In this document: positions 24,900 through 36,400 of the stretch, in pieces
How the letters are laid out: each line of letters begins with the position of its first letter
Numbering within the stretch: position 1 is the first letter of the stretch
From: Heterohyrax brucei
Taxonomy: Eukaryota; Chordata; Mammalia; Hyracoidea; Procaviidae
Assembly: GCA_028571685.1 (NCBI GenBank)
Contig: CM053140.1
Location: 23,479,501 to 23,543,500, forward strand
Length of the DNA: 64,000 nucleotides
Direction of reading: 5' to 3'
Notes under the pieces: generated by a model
Told to the model about the DNA's origin: nothing
Database searches by the model: none
What the model saw: only the letters and a program-made list of their open reading frames with translations
Made by a program: the position numbers and the translations under genes

Positions 24900-25066
24900 A
24901 GGAATAAATTCATTGCCATCGAATCACTTGCAACTCATAGCAACCATATAGGACAGAGAGAATTGCCCAGGGTTTCCAAGAAGTGCCTAGTGGATTCAAA
25001 CTGCCGACCTTTTGGTTAGCAGTCATAGCTTTTAACCACTACACCGCCAGGAATTTCCTCTGGACA
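24900..25066 (-). mobile_element. AfroSINE
   Basis: The plus strand ends CTACACCGCCAGGAATTTCC, the reverse of the AfroSINE head; GTTAGCAGTCATAGC and GGTTTCCAAGAAGTGCC follow the family. Duplicated with flank at 26,215-26,485. Confidence 0.85.
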
Positions 25067-25349
25067 ATTAAAATGAGCAAATTCTTGCCTTGTCTCTATA
25101 ACTTGTGAGTCAGTTGTGTTTCATCTGGATCTTTTCCTTTCAGGCCATTAGGTAAAAGTTGGATGAATACGGCTGCCTTATTCCTGAGTGGATGAAGAGT
25201 AGGAGTTCTTTTGGCTGTGGAAAAGGATTAGACATTCCAGGCAGAAAGACTCAAATGAATCAAAGCACAGAATACATTTATCATTGATTACTAAATGTAG
25301 GTTAGAAGTAGGAGAAAAGAGGGTCTGGTGCTTAAGGAACACAGAATCA

Positions 25350-25556
25350 ATCTCCCCTTGCTATAGAGTCTATTTCAGCCCATAGCAGCATTATAGGACA
25401 GAGATGGATTTCCTCCGTGGGGTTTCCAAGCCCATAAATATTTAGGGAAGCCAACTGCCATATCTTTCTCCCTTGGAATGGCTAGTGGATCTGAACCACC
25501 AACCTTTTGGTTAGCAGCCAACCATTAAACCACTACATCATCCAAGTTCCTTAAAA
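25350..25556 (-). mobile_element. AfroSINE
   Basis: CAACCTTTTGGTTAGCAGCC and ACCACTACATCATCCAAG are reverse AfroSINE head. Confidence 0.75.
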
Positions 25557-25634
25557 TAAGCAATAAAATGTAGTAACATGAAATACAAAAGGAAAACTGA
25601 ACAAAAACAGAAAATTGAAAAAATAAGAAAAAGC

Positions 25635-25840
25635 TAGGAAATTCATTTCTGATTCTGACTCTTGGTGATTCCACGTGTTATAGAGTAAAACTATACAGTC
25701 CATGTGGCTTTCTTATCTCCCATCTTTATGGAACCCTGTCATCAGGTTTTTCTTCTGAGGAGCTGTTGGGTAGTTTCGAACCTCTAACTGTTCAGTAGAT
25801 AAGCAGTACAAATCATTTTGACACCAGAGGACTTCCAGAG
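25635..25840 (-). mobile_element. AfroSINE-related, diverged
   Basis: TTCTGATTCTGACTCTTGG, GGGTAGTTTCGAACCTCTAA and a reverse tRNA-like head. Confidence 0.6.
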
Positions 25841-26214
25841 GTTATCTATATGGAAACCTGATTAGAAAGAAATCAGACACTACAGAGTGCTCACTGAAAA
25901 TGAAATCCACCTTACACCTGCAGTACTGGAATCTCCGAGGGCAAGACAAAGGACCCTCTCAAAGTTTCATTGCTGTTTTACAAATGCTGTCTCTTACAGA
26001 TGCACTTTAGAATTCTCTTGACAAGTTCCATAAATAGCCTGTTAGGTTTCATTCTACTGCAGTGAATTTATAGATTAATTTAGGGATCCTTCTATTTAAT
26101 TCTAAACTTATATAATTGCACTTGGAATTTATGAGAACTCTTTCATGATGACTGATTCTCTGTTGTAATAGCGTTTTCATCTGTGATTACATTATTGTCT
26201 CAAATCTCTCTGGA

Positions 26215-26368
26215 GAGTAAACTCACAGCCATTGAATCACTTCTGACTCATAGCAACCACATGTGGTGGAAGAGAACTGCCCAGGGTTTCCAGTGAGTAC
26301 TTGGTGGATTCACATTGCCAGCCATAGCTTTTAACCACTACACCGCCAGGAATTTCCTCTGGACATAT
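26215..26368 (-). mobile_element. AfroSINE, locally duplicated copy
   Basis: Same head CTACACCGCCAGGAATTTCC and the same right flank as 24,900-25,195. Confidence 0.85.
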
Positions 26369-26484
26369 AAAGTGAGCAAATTCTTGCATAAATTTGTGAG
26401 TCAGTTCTGTTTCATCTGTATCTTTTCCTTTCAGGCCATTAGGTAAAAGTTGGGTTAATATAGGTGACTTATTCACAAGTGGAG

Positions 26485-26700
26485 GTCCACAGCTAGTGCA
26501 AATATTCTGTACTCAACCACTAAACTAAAGACTGGCCGTTTGAACCATCAACCAGTTGCACGTCAGAAGAAAGATCTGCTGACCTGCTTCTGTAAAGATA
26601 ACTGCCAAGGAAATCAGATGGAGTACAGTTCTGCTCTAATGCATAGAGTTGTCATGAGCTGGAAACAAGAAGTTTGTTTTGAGGGGTTGTTTTGTTTTCT
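26485..26700 (+). mobile_element. AfroSINE-related variant
   Basis: CCACAGCTAGTGCAAATATT, GAAAGATCTGCTGACCTGCT and GTTGTCATGAGCTGGAAAC follow the family's longer-headed variant. Confidence 0.65.
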
Positions 26701-26709
26701 TTTTTTATA

Positions 26710-26910
26710 TTATTATTATGATGATGATTGAATGAAAGTGTACATTCCTGTATAAATTTGCATACTGACCTACATACAGCTTCCACTGCTCTCCCTGCAA
26801 GGTGACAGCACTCTCTTCCTCTCTGCTCCATACAGGTCTTATCTTCCCAACAGCCTCCTATCTTCTCCTCTCCCCTGATGCTGCCCCTGTCCATAAATCA
26901 TAATGAAGGT
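26710..26910 (-). mobile_element. Another copy of the poly(A) family
   Basis: The reverse complement matches 61,330-61,500 (GGAGAGCAGTGGAAGCTG, GGAATGTACACTTTCATTCA). The adjoining CATAAATCATAATGAAGG appears here on the opposite side of an inversion relative to the 61-kb copy. Confidence 0.6.
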
Positions 26911-27149
26911 TTTTTGTTTTTGAGTTGTCTTATGAATGGCCATGTTGATTGGTGTTGCTTCTGTCTGGTGTATGTATTTTTCTGTTCCCATCAGGTCTCT
27001 TTGTGAATTGATGGATCTGGTAGGTCATGACTGTATCAGTGATCATCAGTAGTGGGCTGACAGGCAGTTGGAGACTCCCTTCCCTATTGCTGGATTTAGG
27101 AAAGCCTTCCTTGGGAAGTCTGGACTTTAGTTAATTAATTCCTTTTAAT

Positions 27150-28660
27150 CTCTTACTCTTTATTCTGTTGTCTCTCTACTCCCAGTAGAGGTACGGAATA
27201 AATACAAGCTGAGATAAACTTCTCTCCCAGACGTCAACATCCAGTGAGAAGTTCCCTCTATCTTTACACACCACAGACAGAGACACACATACACAGAGAC
27301 ACTTGGAGAGAAAAACACACAGGGACACACACACAGATATACACATACACACAATTACCTACACAGACACAGATACATGCACCTGGGCAGCATCTGTCCT
27401 GTCTTTGCAGGGCAAGCCCAGGCCTTGGTCTAGAAATAGAATCTGCAGGCTGCTTGGGTAGGTGTCTATGGGAAGTGGCCCCTCTGCTTCATATGTTCTA
27501 AAGGAGGCCTTCAATTAATGATGGTGCCCCACTGTACCCTCTTGTCCTTCTTATGGGTAGATATTACATTTGCAGTGTCTTCAGGGCACTATTTGCAATC
27601 ATGACTTCTAACTTTGTTGTACGAAGTCTTCCCCCAGATGGCACTCAAATCTCAGTTTCCCTTAAGGACTAGGTGACCTGGGGCTCAACACATATATCAA
27701 CATGACTGGCACATATCAGACACATAGCAAATATTAACCATCTTGCATTACCAACCATATTTGCAAAATAGTCCATGCTTGTGGACCCTTCTCCAAAAAA
27801 CACAGGACACATTAGAATTTCAAATACCCTGATAAGCCCTGCAGAAAACAAATCTACTAACCGTGCTTAAGTCAGGATCCTGTGTGACACCAGCAGTTAC
27901 CATCCGCTACTAAATTGAAAGTTGATACCCTGAACTGAGCCAGTGCTGCTGCGGAATACAAGCCTGATGATCAGCTTCTATAACAATTATAGCCAAGAAA
28001 ATCCTATGGAGCAGCTCCACTCTGTAACAAGTGCATTTACCATCAAGGTGATGACAGTGGATTTTCTTTGTTTGTCTTGGTGTTTAACGCAAGAGTTCCA
28101 AATTTTAAAAGTATGGCTCCACTATTTTTTTTTACCAGATTGATATTAATAGGTGGTTTGTGTAAAAACAAATGGCATACTCTACCCTAGAGGTCTGTGT
28201 AATTTCTATGTTGTATTAAATCTTTAAATTGGAGGCAAAGTATTCCTTGGGTCTTTTATCCAGTTCTAGCCTCTGGGCCATCTTAGCATCAAAGGCAATT
28301 GTAGATTCCATGTAACTATGAGTATATTCAGTTTAGTAAATATTCCGTAAGATTAACAAATAAAAAGATACTTTCAGATGCTGAGATCTATAAGGAATAG
28401 AAATTAACTGGGATGCAGGCAGTATATAGACAATGAAAGAAGAATATCTCTGAGGGGACATTTCAGATGATCCCTGAGAAATGAAACTCCAGCATGAAAG
28501 ATCTGGGTGAAGAACATCCAAAACAGAGTGCAGAGCACATGCCAACATCCTCGAGAGAGCAAAGACTGGGTCTAATATAAGTTCTCCTAACTGGAGACCA
28601 TCATGTGCTAGAATTGAATCAATGGTAATGAATTTGTTTGCTTGTTTTAAATAAGAGACT
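27150..28660. other. Intergenic, CA-rich microsatellite and unassigned sequence
   Basis: 27,264-27,380 is an interrupted CA/CACAGA microsatellite. Aside from the SINE variant at 27,890-28,050 the rest is unassigned. Confidence 0.4.
27890..28050 (+). mobile_element. AfroSINE-related variant
   Basis: CAATTATAGCCAAGAAAATC and CTATGGAGCAGCTCCACTCT match the variant at 26.5 kb. Confidence 0.6.
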
Positions 28661-28666
28661 GAGAGC

Positions 28667-28985
28667 AGTGGTGGTTCACTGGTAGAATTTTCACCTTCAG
28701 CCTAGGAGACAGGTTCAGTTACGAGTCAATGCACCTCATGTTCCACAACCACCCACCTCTCAGTGGAAGCCTGTGTGTTGCAAATATGCTGAAGAAGCAT
28801 CAGTGGAGCTTCCAGACTAATATGGACTAGGAAGAAGATCATGGTGATCTACTTACAAAAGCCAGCTAGTAAAAACCTTATAGATCATCAATGAATGATG
28901 GGGATGAAGCAGGACAGGCAACATTTTATTCCACTGTGCACAGGGTCACCAGCAGTCAGCCGAACTCAACATCAGCTAACATAGG
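28667..28985 (+). mobile_element. SINE with tRNA-Gly-like head
   Basis: GCAGTGGTGGTTCACTGGTA then GAATTTTCACC mirrors tRNA-Gly through the A box; GGTTCAGTTACGAGTCAA and CAATGCACC mirror the B box and acceptor. The body (ACTAGGAAGAAGATCATGGT) is shared with 14,560, 40,780 and 42,235. Not a functional tRNA. Confidence 0.7.
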
Positions 28986-29816
28986 AGATCAGAACTGAGG
29001 CCAAGGAGGTGGAGTGCAGTGAGGGAGGGGAGATCAGCAGGAGAGGAGACTGGAGGGCTCCACAGGGACTCAAAATGCAGAATTCCTTCAGCTACAGAAA
29101 GAGACTAATGTTTGCAGCGGGATCTTATTCTGGGACATCAACTAAGGTTTCTCTGATGTCCCGATCCCTTGTGCCTTCAGATGTCCCACCACCTCAGAAA
29201 CACATGCTTCTGTGTGCACCCTAGGGGGAACAGCTGATTCAAGGAACAACATCGTTCAAAATCCCAATCACACCTATAAACTCATGTTTTTGTTGCTGTT
29301 GGGGACTGTTGAGTCAATTCCAACCCATACAGACCCTATATACAACAAAATGAAACACTGCCCGGTCTTGTGCCATGTCCACAATTGTTTTTATGCTTAA
29401 GCCCATCACTGCAACCACTATGTCAATCCATCTCATCAAGGGTCTTCTTTTTAGCTGACATTATGCTCTATCAAGCACAATGTCCTTCTCCAGGAATTGA
29501 TCCCTCCTGACATCACATCCAAATTATGTAAGACACAGTCTTGCCATCTCTGCTTCCAAGGAGCATTCTGGTTGCACTTCTTCCAGAACAGATATTTGTT
29601 CTTTTGATGGTTCTTTGTATGTTCTATATTCTTCTCCAACACCACAATTCAATTCTTCCGTGTTCATTATTCATTGCCCAGCTTTCGCATGCATAATATG
29701 TGACTGAAAATACCATGGCTTGGGTCAGTCACACCTTAGTCTTCAAGGTGACGTCTTTACTTTTCAATACTTTAAAGAGGTCCTTGGAAGCAGATTTTCC
29801 CATTGCAATGTATCTT

Positions 29817-29930
29817 TTATTTTATTTTTTATTTTTTTATTATCACTGAGTGAAAATGTACATTCCTGTATAAATTTACATGCCCATCTATATGCAGCTT
29901 CCACTGTATATCATCCTGCTGACCTCTGGC
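29817..29930 (-). mobile_element. 114-bp truncated copy of the same poly(A) family, inside an RTE
   Basis: Flanked by TGCAATGTATCTT (29,804-29,816) and TGCAATGCATCTT (29,931-29,943). The minus strand reads GGAATGTACATTTTCACTCA then an A-rich tail. Confidence 0.7.
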
Positions 29931-31746
29931 TGCAATGCATCTTCTGATTTCTTGACTGCTGCTTCTATGGGTGTTGATTTTGGAATCAAGTAAAATGAAA
30001 TCTTGGACAACCTCAATCCTTTCTCCATTTATCATGATGTTGTTTACTGGTCCAGTTGTGAGTATTTTTTGTTTTCTTGCTAGGGATACAGGTTGAAAAG
30101 TTATGGTGAAAGGATATAACCCTGATGCACACCTTCCCTGACTTTAAACCATGCAGTGTCCCCTTGTTCTGTTCTCATGACTGCCCCTTGATCCATATAC
30201 TGGTTCCTCAAGAGCACAATTAAGTCTTTTGGAATTCCCATTCTCTGCAACACTAGCCGTAATTTGTTACGATCTACATAGTCAAATGCCTCTGCATAGT
30301 CAATGAAACACAGGTAAACATCTTTCTGGTATTCTCTGCTTTCAGCCAAGATCCATCTGACATCAGCTATGATATCCCTGGTTCCATGTCTTCTTCTGAA
30401 TCCCATTTGAATTTCAGGCAGTTCCTTGTCGATATACTGTTGCAGTTGCTTTTGAATGATCTTGAGCAAAATCTCACTTGTGTGTGATATTAATATCGCT
30501 ACATAATGTCCTCATTCAGTTGGATCACCTTTCTTAGGAACGGGCATAAATATGGATCTCTTCCAGTAGGTTGCCCAAGTAACGGTCCTCCAAAACTCTG
30601 GGCATTGACGTGCAAGCACTTGCAATGCTGCATTTGTTTGTTGAAATATCTCAGTTGACATTCCATCAATTCCTGGAGCCTTGTTTTTTGCCATTGCCTT
30701 CAATGAAGCTTCGACTTCTTCCCTCACTATCATCAGTTCCAGATCATACGCTACCTCTTCAAGTGGCTGAACATTCTTTCTGGCATAATGTGTATTCCTT
30801 CTATCTTCTTTTGATGCTTTCTGAGTTATTTAATATTTTCCCTATAGAATCCTTCGCTATTGCAACTCGAGGCTTGGATTTTCTCATCAGTTCTTTCAGC
30901 TTGAGAAATGCAGAGCGTGTTCTTCCCTTTTGGTTTTCTCTTTCCAGGTCTTTCACATGTCATTGTAACACTTTATTTTGTCTTCTCAAGCTGCGCTATG
31001 AAATCTTCTGTTTAGCTCTTTTACTTCATCATTCCTTCCCTTTGCTTTAGCTGCTTGATGTTCAACAGCAGTTTCAAAGTCTCTTCTGACATCCACTTTG
31101 GTCTTTTCTTTCTTTCCTGTCCTTTTAATGACCTCTTGCTCTCTTCATGGTTGATGTCTTTGATGTCACGCCACAATTTGCCTGGTCTTCGGTCATTAGT
31201 GTTCAGCACATCATGTTCAACACATCAAATCTGTTCTTGAGATGGTCTCTAAACTTAGGTGGGATATATTTAAGGTCTTTCTTGGGTTTTCGTAGATTTG
31301 CTCTTCAGTTTCAATTTGAACTTGCATGTGAGCAGTTGATGATCTGTGCCACAGTCAGTACCTGGTCTTGTTCTGACTGCTGATGTAAAGCTTTCCTGCT
31401 ATTTTTTTCCAAAGATGTCATCAATTTGGTTCCTGTGTATTCCATCTGATGAGGTCCATGTGTATTGTTGCCATTTGTGTTGGTGAAAAAAGTTATTTGT
31501 AATAAAGAAGTCATTAGTCTTGCAAAATTTTGTCGTGTGATCTCTGACATCATTTCTATACCAAAGCTGTATTTTTCAACTACTGATCCTTCTTTGTTTC
31601 CAACTTTTGCATTCCAGTCACCAGTAATTATCAACACATCCTGATTGCATGTTTGTTCGGTTTCGGACTGCAGAAGCTGGTAAAGATCTTCAATTTCTTC
31701 CTCTTTGGCCTTAGTGATTGATGTGTAAATTTGAATAATAGTCATA

Positions 31747-31770
31747 CCGACTCGACAGCACTTGGCTGGC
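31747..31770 (+). mobile_element. AfroSINE-tail fragment in an RTE copy
   Basis: CCGACTCGACAGCACTTGGC followed by TGGC replaces about 16 bases that other RTE copies have here (compare 17,495-17,525). No target-site duplication is visible, so a replacement event is possible. Confidence 0.45.
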
Positions 31771-32189
31771 TGTAGGCATATGGATATCATCCTACCACTG
31801 AGAGCATTGTCCTTCAGTACAGCTCTTGAAATGTTCTTTTAGATGATGAACACAACACAGTTCTTCAAGTTTTCATTCCCAGCATAATAGACCTTATGAT
31901 TGTCTGATTCAAAATGGCCCATACTGGTCCTTTTCAGCTCACTAATGTTTAGGATATCGATGTTCATGCATTCCATTTCGTTTTTGACGATTTCCAATAT
32001 TCGTCGATTCATACTTTTTACATTTCATGTTCCAATTATTAATGGATGTTTGCAGCTATTTCTTCTCATTTTGAGTCATGCCACATCGGCATAGATAATA
32101 GTCACAGAAGGCAGCTTCTTTTATTTGCTAAAGCTAGGCTTTCTGAGAAGGTAAAATTAAAATTTAAAAAATAAAAAAAATCTCAGTGC

Positions 32190-32350
32190 CAAAAAGTGGA
32201 TTCCAAATCACGGTGATCCCACAGGTTGTCTGGGGCTGTGAGTCTCTACAAAAGCAGATGGCTACACCTTTTTCCAGCTGAGCTGCTCAAGGTTTTCAAC
32301 TGCTGAGATTTCAGTTAGCAGTCAGTTGCTTTAAACACTGCGCCAAAAAG
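32190..32350 (-). mobile_element. AfroSINE-related
   Basis: TTTCAGTTAGCAGTCAGTTG and CACTGCGCCAAAAAGGCC are reverse head. Confidence 0.6.
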
Positions 32351-33255
32351 GCCATGTTCATTCAGCAATGACTACAACAAGTGCAGCTCAGAGTCCTTCA
32401 CATTCAATCACCAGGACCACCTGAGATAAACACTGCTATTATTCCAGCTGTAAAGATGAGGAAACTGAGGCATAGAGAAAGAAATTCTCTTCTGGAAAGT
32501 CACACAGCAGAGCTGAGAACCCCATTCAAGCCACCGGCCCCACAACCCAAGCTCCTGGGGTCAGTTTTTGTTTCCAGTGATCCAGCTTTGACTATCTAGT
32601 TACCCTGCTCCAGCTTCCCCAGAGTGTGCCCGTGCTGATCGTGCCAGTTTATAAATGAGAAATTGAAAGGAACCTGGAGGTGAGGGATGGGATGAGTCTC
32701 CCGTTGCCTCTCCCCTGAGATCACTGGGCACCCAAAGGTCAGTCTGTATCTGTTGGCCAGGGTGCCTGGGCCCCAGAGGACCGAGGAAAGGGATCCTAAC
32801 TGACTGGAATGGGCTGACATGGGAAAGGGGGTGGTCGTTGGCAACAGCAGGGCAGGAACTAACGGTCCCAGACAGGCTGCCTGGGTGTGGGCTGCATGAA
32901 GCTCCTCTGCTGCGGGCTGGAGGACCAGGGACCTTCATCCCGGGTGACTCAGGCATACCAAAGAAAGGGATCTGCCACTAGGACCTCCCCTCCCTGACTC
33001 AGAACCTCAGTCACCTCTTAAATCCACCCTCAACCCTAGTACCTCCCCTGTTCTAACAAACACCTCCAGGGCTCTGTACCGCCTACAGGTTAATTCCATG
33101 ATCTGCCCCCAGGAGGCCCCCTGGACAGCGTCAGGGTCTTGGGCTCAGAGTCCATCCCTGGCTCGTTCCATTCAGACACTTCACCCCCAGATCCCTGCTG
33201 GCGCCAAGCACCCCTGCTGACTCCTGGGAGGCTCAGGCAGAAATGACAGCAACGT
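32350..33255. other. 3' flank of gene A: MIR and unique sequence
   Basis: A MIR element is visible at about 32,420-32,545 (AAGATGAGGAAACTGAGGCA). The remainder up to the gene A poly(A) signal is unique and shows no gene. Confidence 0.55.
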
Positions 33256-33261
33256 TTTATT
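33256..33261 (-). terminator. Gene A polyadenylation signal AATAAA
   Basis: Canonical AATAAA on the minus strand, 57 bases past the stop codon. It implies a very short 3' UTR and cleavage at about 33,235-33,245. No competing signal lies between it and the stop. Confidence 0.7.
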
Positions 33262-33317
33262 ACTGCGAGTAGGCGAAGGCAGGTGGGTGAGTCGGGGCGG
33301 TTCTACCAGGCAGGTAG

Positions 33318-33495
33318 TTATTTAGGGTCCCTGCACAACGGCTCCACCCTCAGCCACAATCCTCCCTCAGCACGCAGAATCAGCTCTGGTTTCCTCCGTG
33401 GCTCAGCATCATCTGGCAGGACGCGGAAGCGCAGCAGCGTGAGCGCCAGGGCCACCTTCATCTCACTCATGGCGAAGGCCTGCCCGATGCAGTTC
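33318..33495 (-). CDS. CYP4F: Gene A last coding exon (heme Cys, C-terminus, stop)
   Basis: 178 bp. Begins [20 protein letters not shown], with Cys461 the axial heme ligand, continues through [20 protein letters not shown] and ends [11 protein letters not shown] (stop 33320-33318). The final CRDPK extends past the usual family ending EPLS/N by about four residues. Acceptor ctgcag. Confidence 0.95.
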
Positions 33496-36400
33496 CTGCA
33501 GATACAGTGGGGTGTGACTTAGCCTAAGACCCCCATAGGGATCCCGTAGTGCCTGGAAGCCAATCCAGAACGTTCATCCAAGCCTTGATCACCCTGGGGG
33601 ATACATAGAGGGCCGGCCAAACCCAGGGCGCCCAAAAGAACTTCCATGTCCCCTCATCTTGGCCCAAGTCCCATCTACCCACACAGAAGAGTAGACAGGA
33701 GAGGAGCCCTGAGCCTCCAAGAACCCTTCCTTGGATCACGTCTTTTCCTCAGAACTTTGTCCAAACAACCAGAGGAGTGGAGGGGAAAGGGAGATAAGAA
33801 AGGAAGAGGGGAGGGAAGGGAAACTTGGACTACCTGAAACTCTCCCACTGATGCACACAATTAGGCCTGGACAGAGCCCCAGAAGCTCCCCCAACCCTGC
33901 AACTTTCCTCCCTCTCCTGCAGATCTCACCTGGGACCAGCAGAGAACGGAATAAAAGCCAGAGGCGACCTCTTCTCAGTGTTTTCTAAATCGAAGCGGGA
34001 GGGGTCATAGACCTGGGATGGAGAGACAGGGCTGCTGGGTGGGGTCTCCCAAGACAAACCACCCTGGAAAGGCAGATGATGTATAGAGCTAGATGTGATG
34101 TCTGATTCCCGTCTCAGGACCTCGCCCCCTCCCCAGGGTCCTGCGGTACACGCGGATGGGTGAGCAAGGGCAACACCTCAGGGTTCGGCCACAAGGAGGG
34201 GTTGTAATGAGTTCCGAAAATGCTGATGATGCAGGTGACACCTGTGGAAGGAAGGCGCAAGCAAGATGAGGTTCCCATTGCCTGATGGGCTTCCCTTCCT
34301 GCCCAGGACATAGGCTTTGCGAATGTAGGCACCTTTAGGGATGACCCGGCCATCTGGAAAAACTATGTCCTGGGTACAGCAGCGTGAGACGCCAGTGACT
34401 GAAGGATGCAACCGCAGACTCTCCTTGATGCACATGGTCAGGAAGGGCAGCTGGGTCAGGTCGTCCCTAAAGAACACCCCATCCAACAATTAGCCTGAGA
34501 GCCAAGACTCCCACAGCCCCCTGCCACCCGGTGACACTTTTTAGTATGGCTTTCTGACCTTCATTTCTTATAATAAAATTAATTCCAGATTGATCAAAGA
34601 GTAAGCATTAGATAACTAGGTAAACAAAATATGGTATGCACACACAATGAAACAGAACTCAGCGTAAAGAGAAATGCAGTTCCAATGCATGCCACTACAT
34701 AAATATTATGCTGAACAAAGAACCCTGATGGCATAGTGGGTTAAGTGCTACATCTGCTAACCAGTAGATCAGCAGTTTGAATCCACCAGGCACTTCTTGG
34801 AAACTCCATGGGGCAGTTCTACTCTGACCTCTAGGGTTGTCATAGGTCGGACCTGCCCTGATGGCTGTGGGTTTTGATGCTGAGCAAAATGAGATAGTCA
34901 CAAAGAGACAAATACTGTATGGTTTCAATTATATGAAATAACCAAATGTATGGAAACCAATGATTAGCAGTTCATATCAGAGGTTGAAAGTAGGGGGACA
35001 GGAAAGGATTTTTGCTTAGGTTGCTTTGAAGTTATATTGCTACTGATGAAATGATCTGGAAAAGGATAGCAGGAATGATCACAACACTTGAAGACTGTAA
35101 TCAGTGTTACTGAATTGTACATGTAGAAATTATTGAGAGACTATTATTTGTCTATATTTTCACTACAATAAAAATATTTTCAAAAAGACTAAGCACTAGA
35201 AAATCAATGTATCACATAACCATCAGAGAAAATGTAGCTGAAAGTTTTTAGCTGCCTTTCTGAGCAAACAACAACATCCAAAAGCTTTCTCGAAAAGGCT
35301 GACAAATTTGCAGAAAAATAAAATATTATTTATGGTAAGAGAGAAAAAACAAAAGGCAAATGAGTAAGAAACAATGTAAATATATCCAAATTCTTCTTTG
35401 ACTTTACATTGTACTACAAATACTAGCTGGTGCAAGAAGACAAGAAATATAAAGAACATTGTTACTAGAAATGTGGGGGAAATTAATCTGTACTAGCAAT
35501 TGGTGGTTTTAGGAGGACCGCCAATTAAGTTTGCAAGCTCATCCTAGAAAAAAATGCTACATACCTCACTGCTGAATTATCACTACAGTCACCTTCAAAG
35601 TAGTGCCCCTGAGAAGGTATCCACCAACTCGAGCACCTAGTCCACCCTTACAGCAATTTTGGAACTCTCTCTGGAATGACCATCAGAGCTATAGTTGTAC
35701 TACCCTTGATGTCCTGAATGTCATCATGTCTTCCTTTCAATATTTCCTTTATCATTAGGTAAAGAAAAAAGTCACTGGAGGCCAGATCAGGCGAGTAGAG
35801 AGGGTGTTCCAGTACAGTTATTTGTTTACCAGCTATATTCTGGCGGTCGCCGTGAGTCGGATCCGACTCGACGGCACTTGGCCTTGGCTATAAATAACTA
35901 TACAATTAAGTTCAGAAACTTGCCACCTTGCCACCATGTACAATTACCATTCTAGAAACAGTTTCAAAATTGCTTTGAAGGGTAGATTAGGGGCTGGCAT
36001 GGGTGCACAGCTTCCAAAGGGGAGTACTTCAAAGGCGACTGTAGTGATATTCAGCAACGAGGTATGTAGCACTTAGAACAGTCAAGTTTATGGGCCTAAT
36101 TGTCAGACCTCACATACTTGGATCATACTTGGATAGCACAAAAGAATCTACTGGAAAACTTCCATAAAGAGTGGGGATTCAGTAACCAGTTCCATTTTGC
36201 CATTGAGTCAATTCTGACTCCTAAAGACCACATGTGTGTCAGAGCAGAACTCTACTCCAGAGTGGACCTGTACCTGGTGTTGTCATGGATTGACTTGTGT
36301 CCCCCAAAAATGTCTGCAAACTTGGCTAGGTCCTGATTTACAATATTTTTATCATCGATGGTCTACCATTTTTTTATCGGCTGTAATTTCCCTTTGTACT

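Larger units (their letters stand above)
29285..32145 (-). mobile_element. RTE-class LINE, longest copy (endonuclease plus reverse transcriptase)
   Basis: Covers endonuclease (IITGDWNAKVGNKEGS), linker (PLKGQERKKR-like), RT start (NKAPGIDGMSTEIFQQ, PVPKKGDPTE) and RT core (YLCFIDYAEAFDYVDRNKLR) on the minus strand, about 2.9 kb. Broken by frameshifts, by a 114-bp insertion at 29,817-29,930 and by a SINE-tail fragment at 31,747. It is the best template here for the family. Confidence 0.92.

Noticed and set aside
24900..25066. Possible distant exon (open frames in SINE-rich 24-27 kb)
   Set aside because: All frames overlap AfroSINE sequence or its flank; no splice-bounded conserved peptide.
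28667..28740. tRNA-Gly-like sequence
   Set aside because: A and B boxes are diverged, the cloverleaf is incomplete and it is fused to a SINE body present elsewhere. SINE head, not a tRNA gene.
29285..32145. Potentially active RTE element
   Set aside because: Multiple frameshifts and stops separate endonuclease and RT pieces, and it is interrupted by two other insertions.
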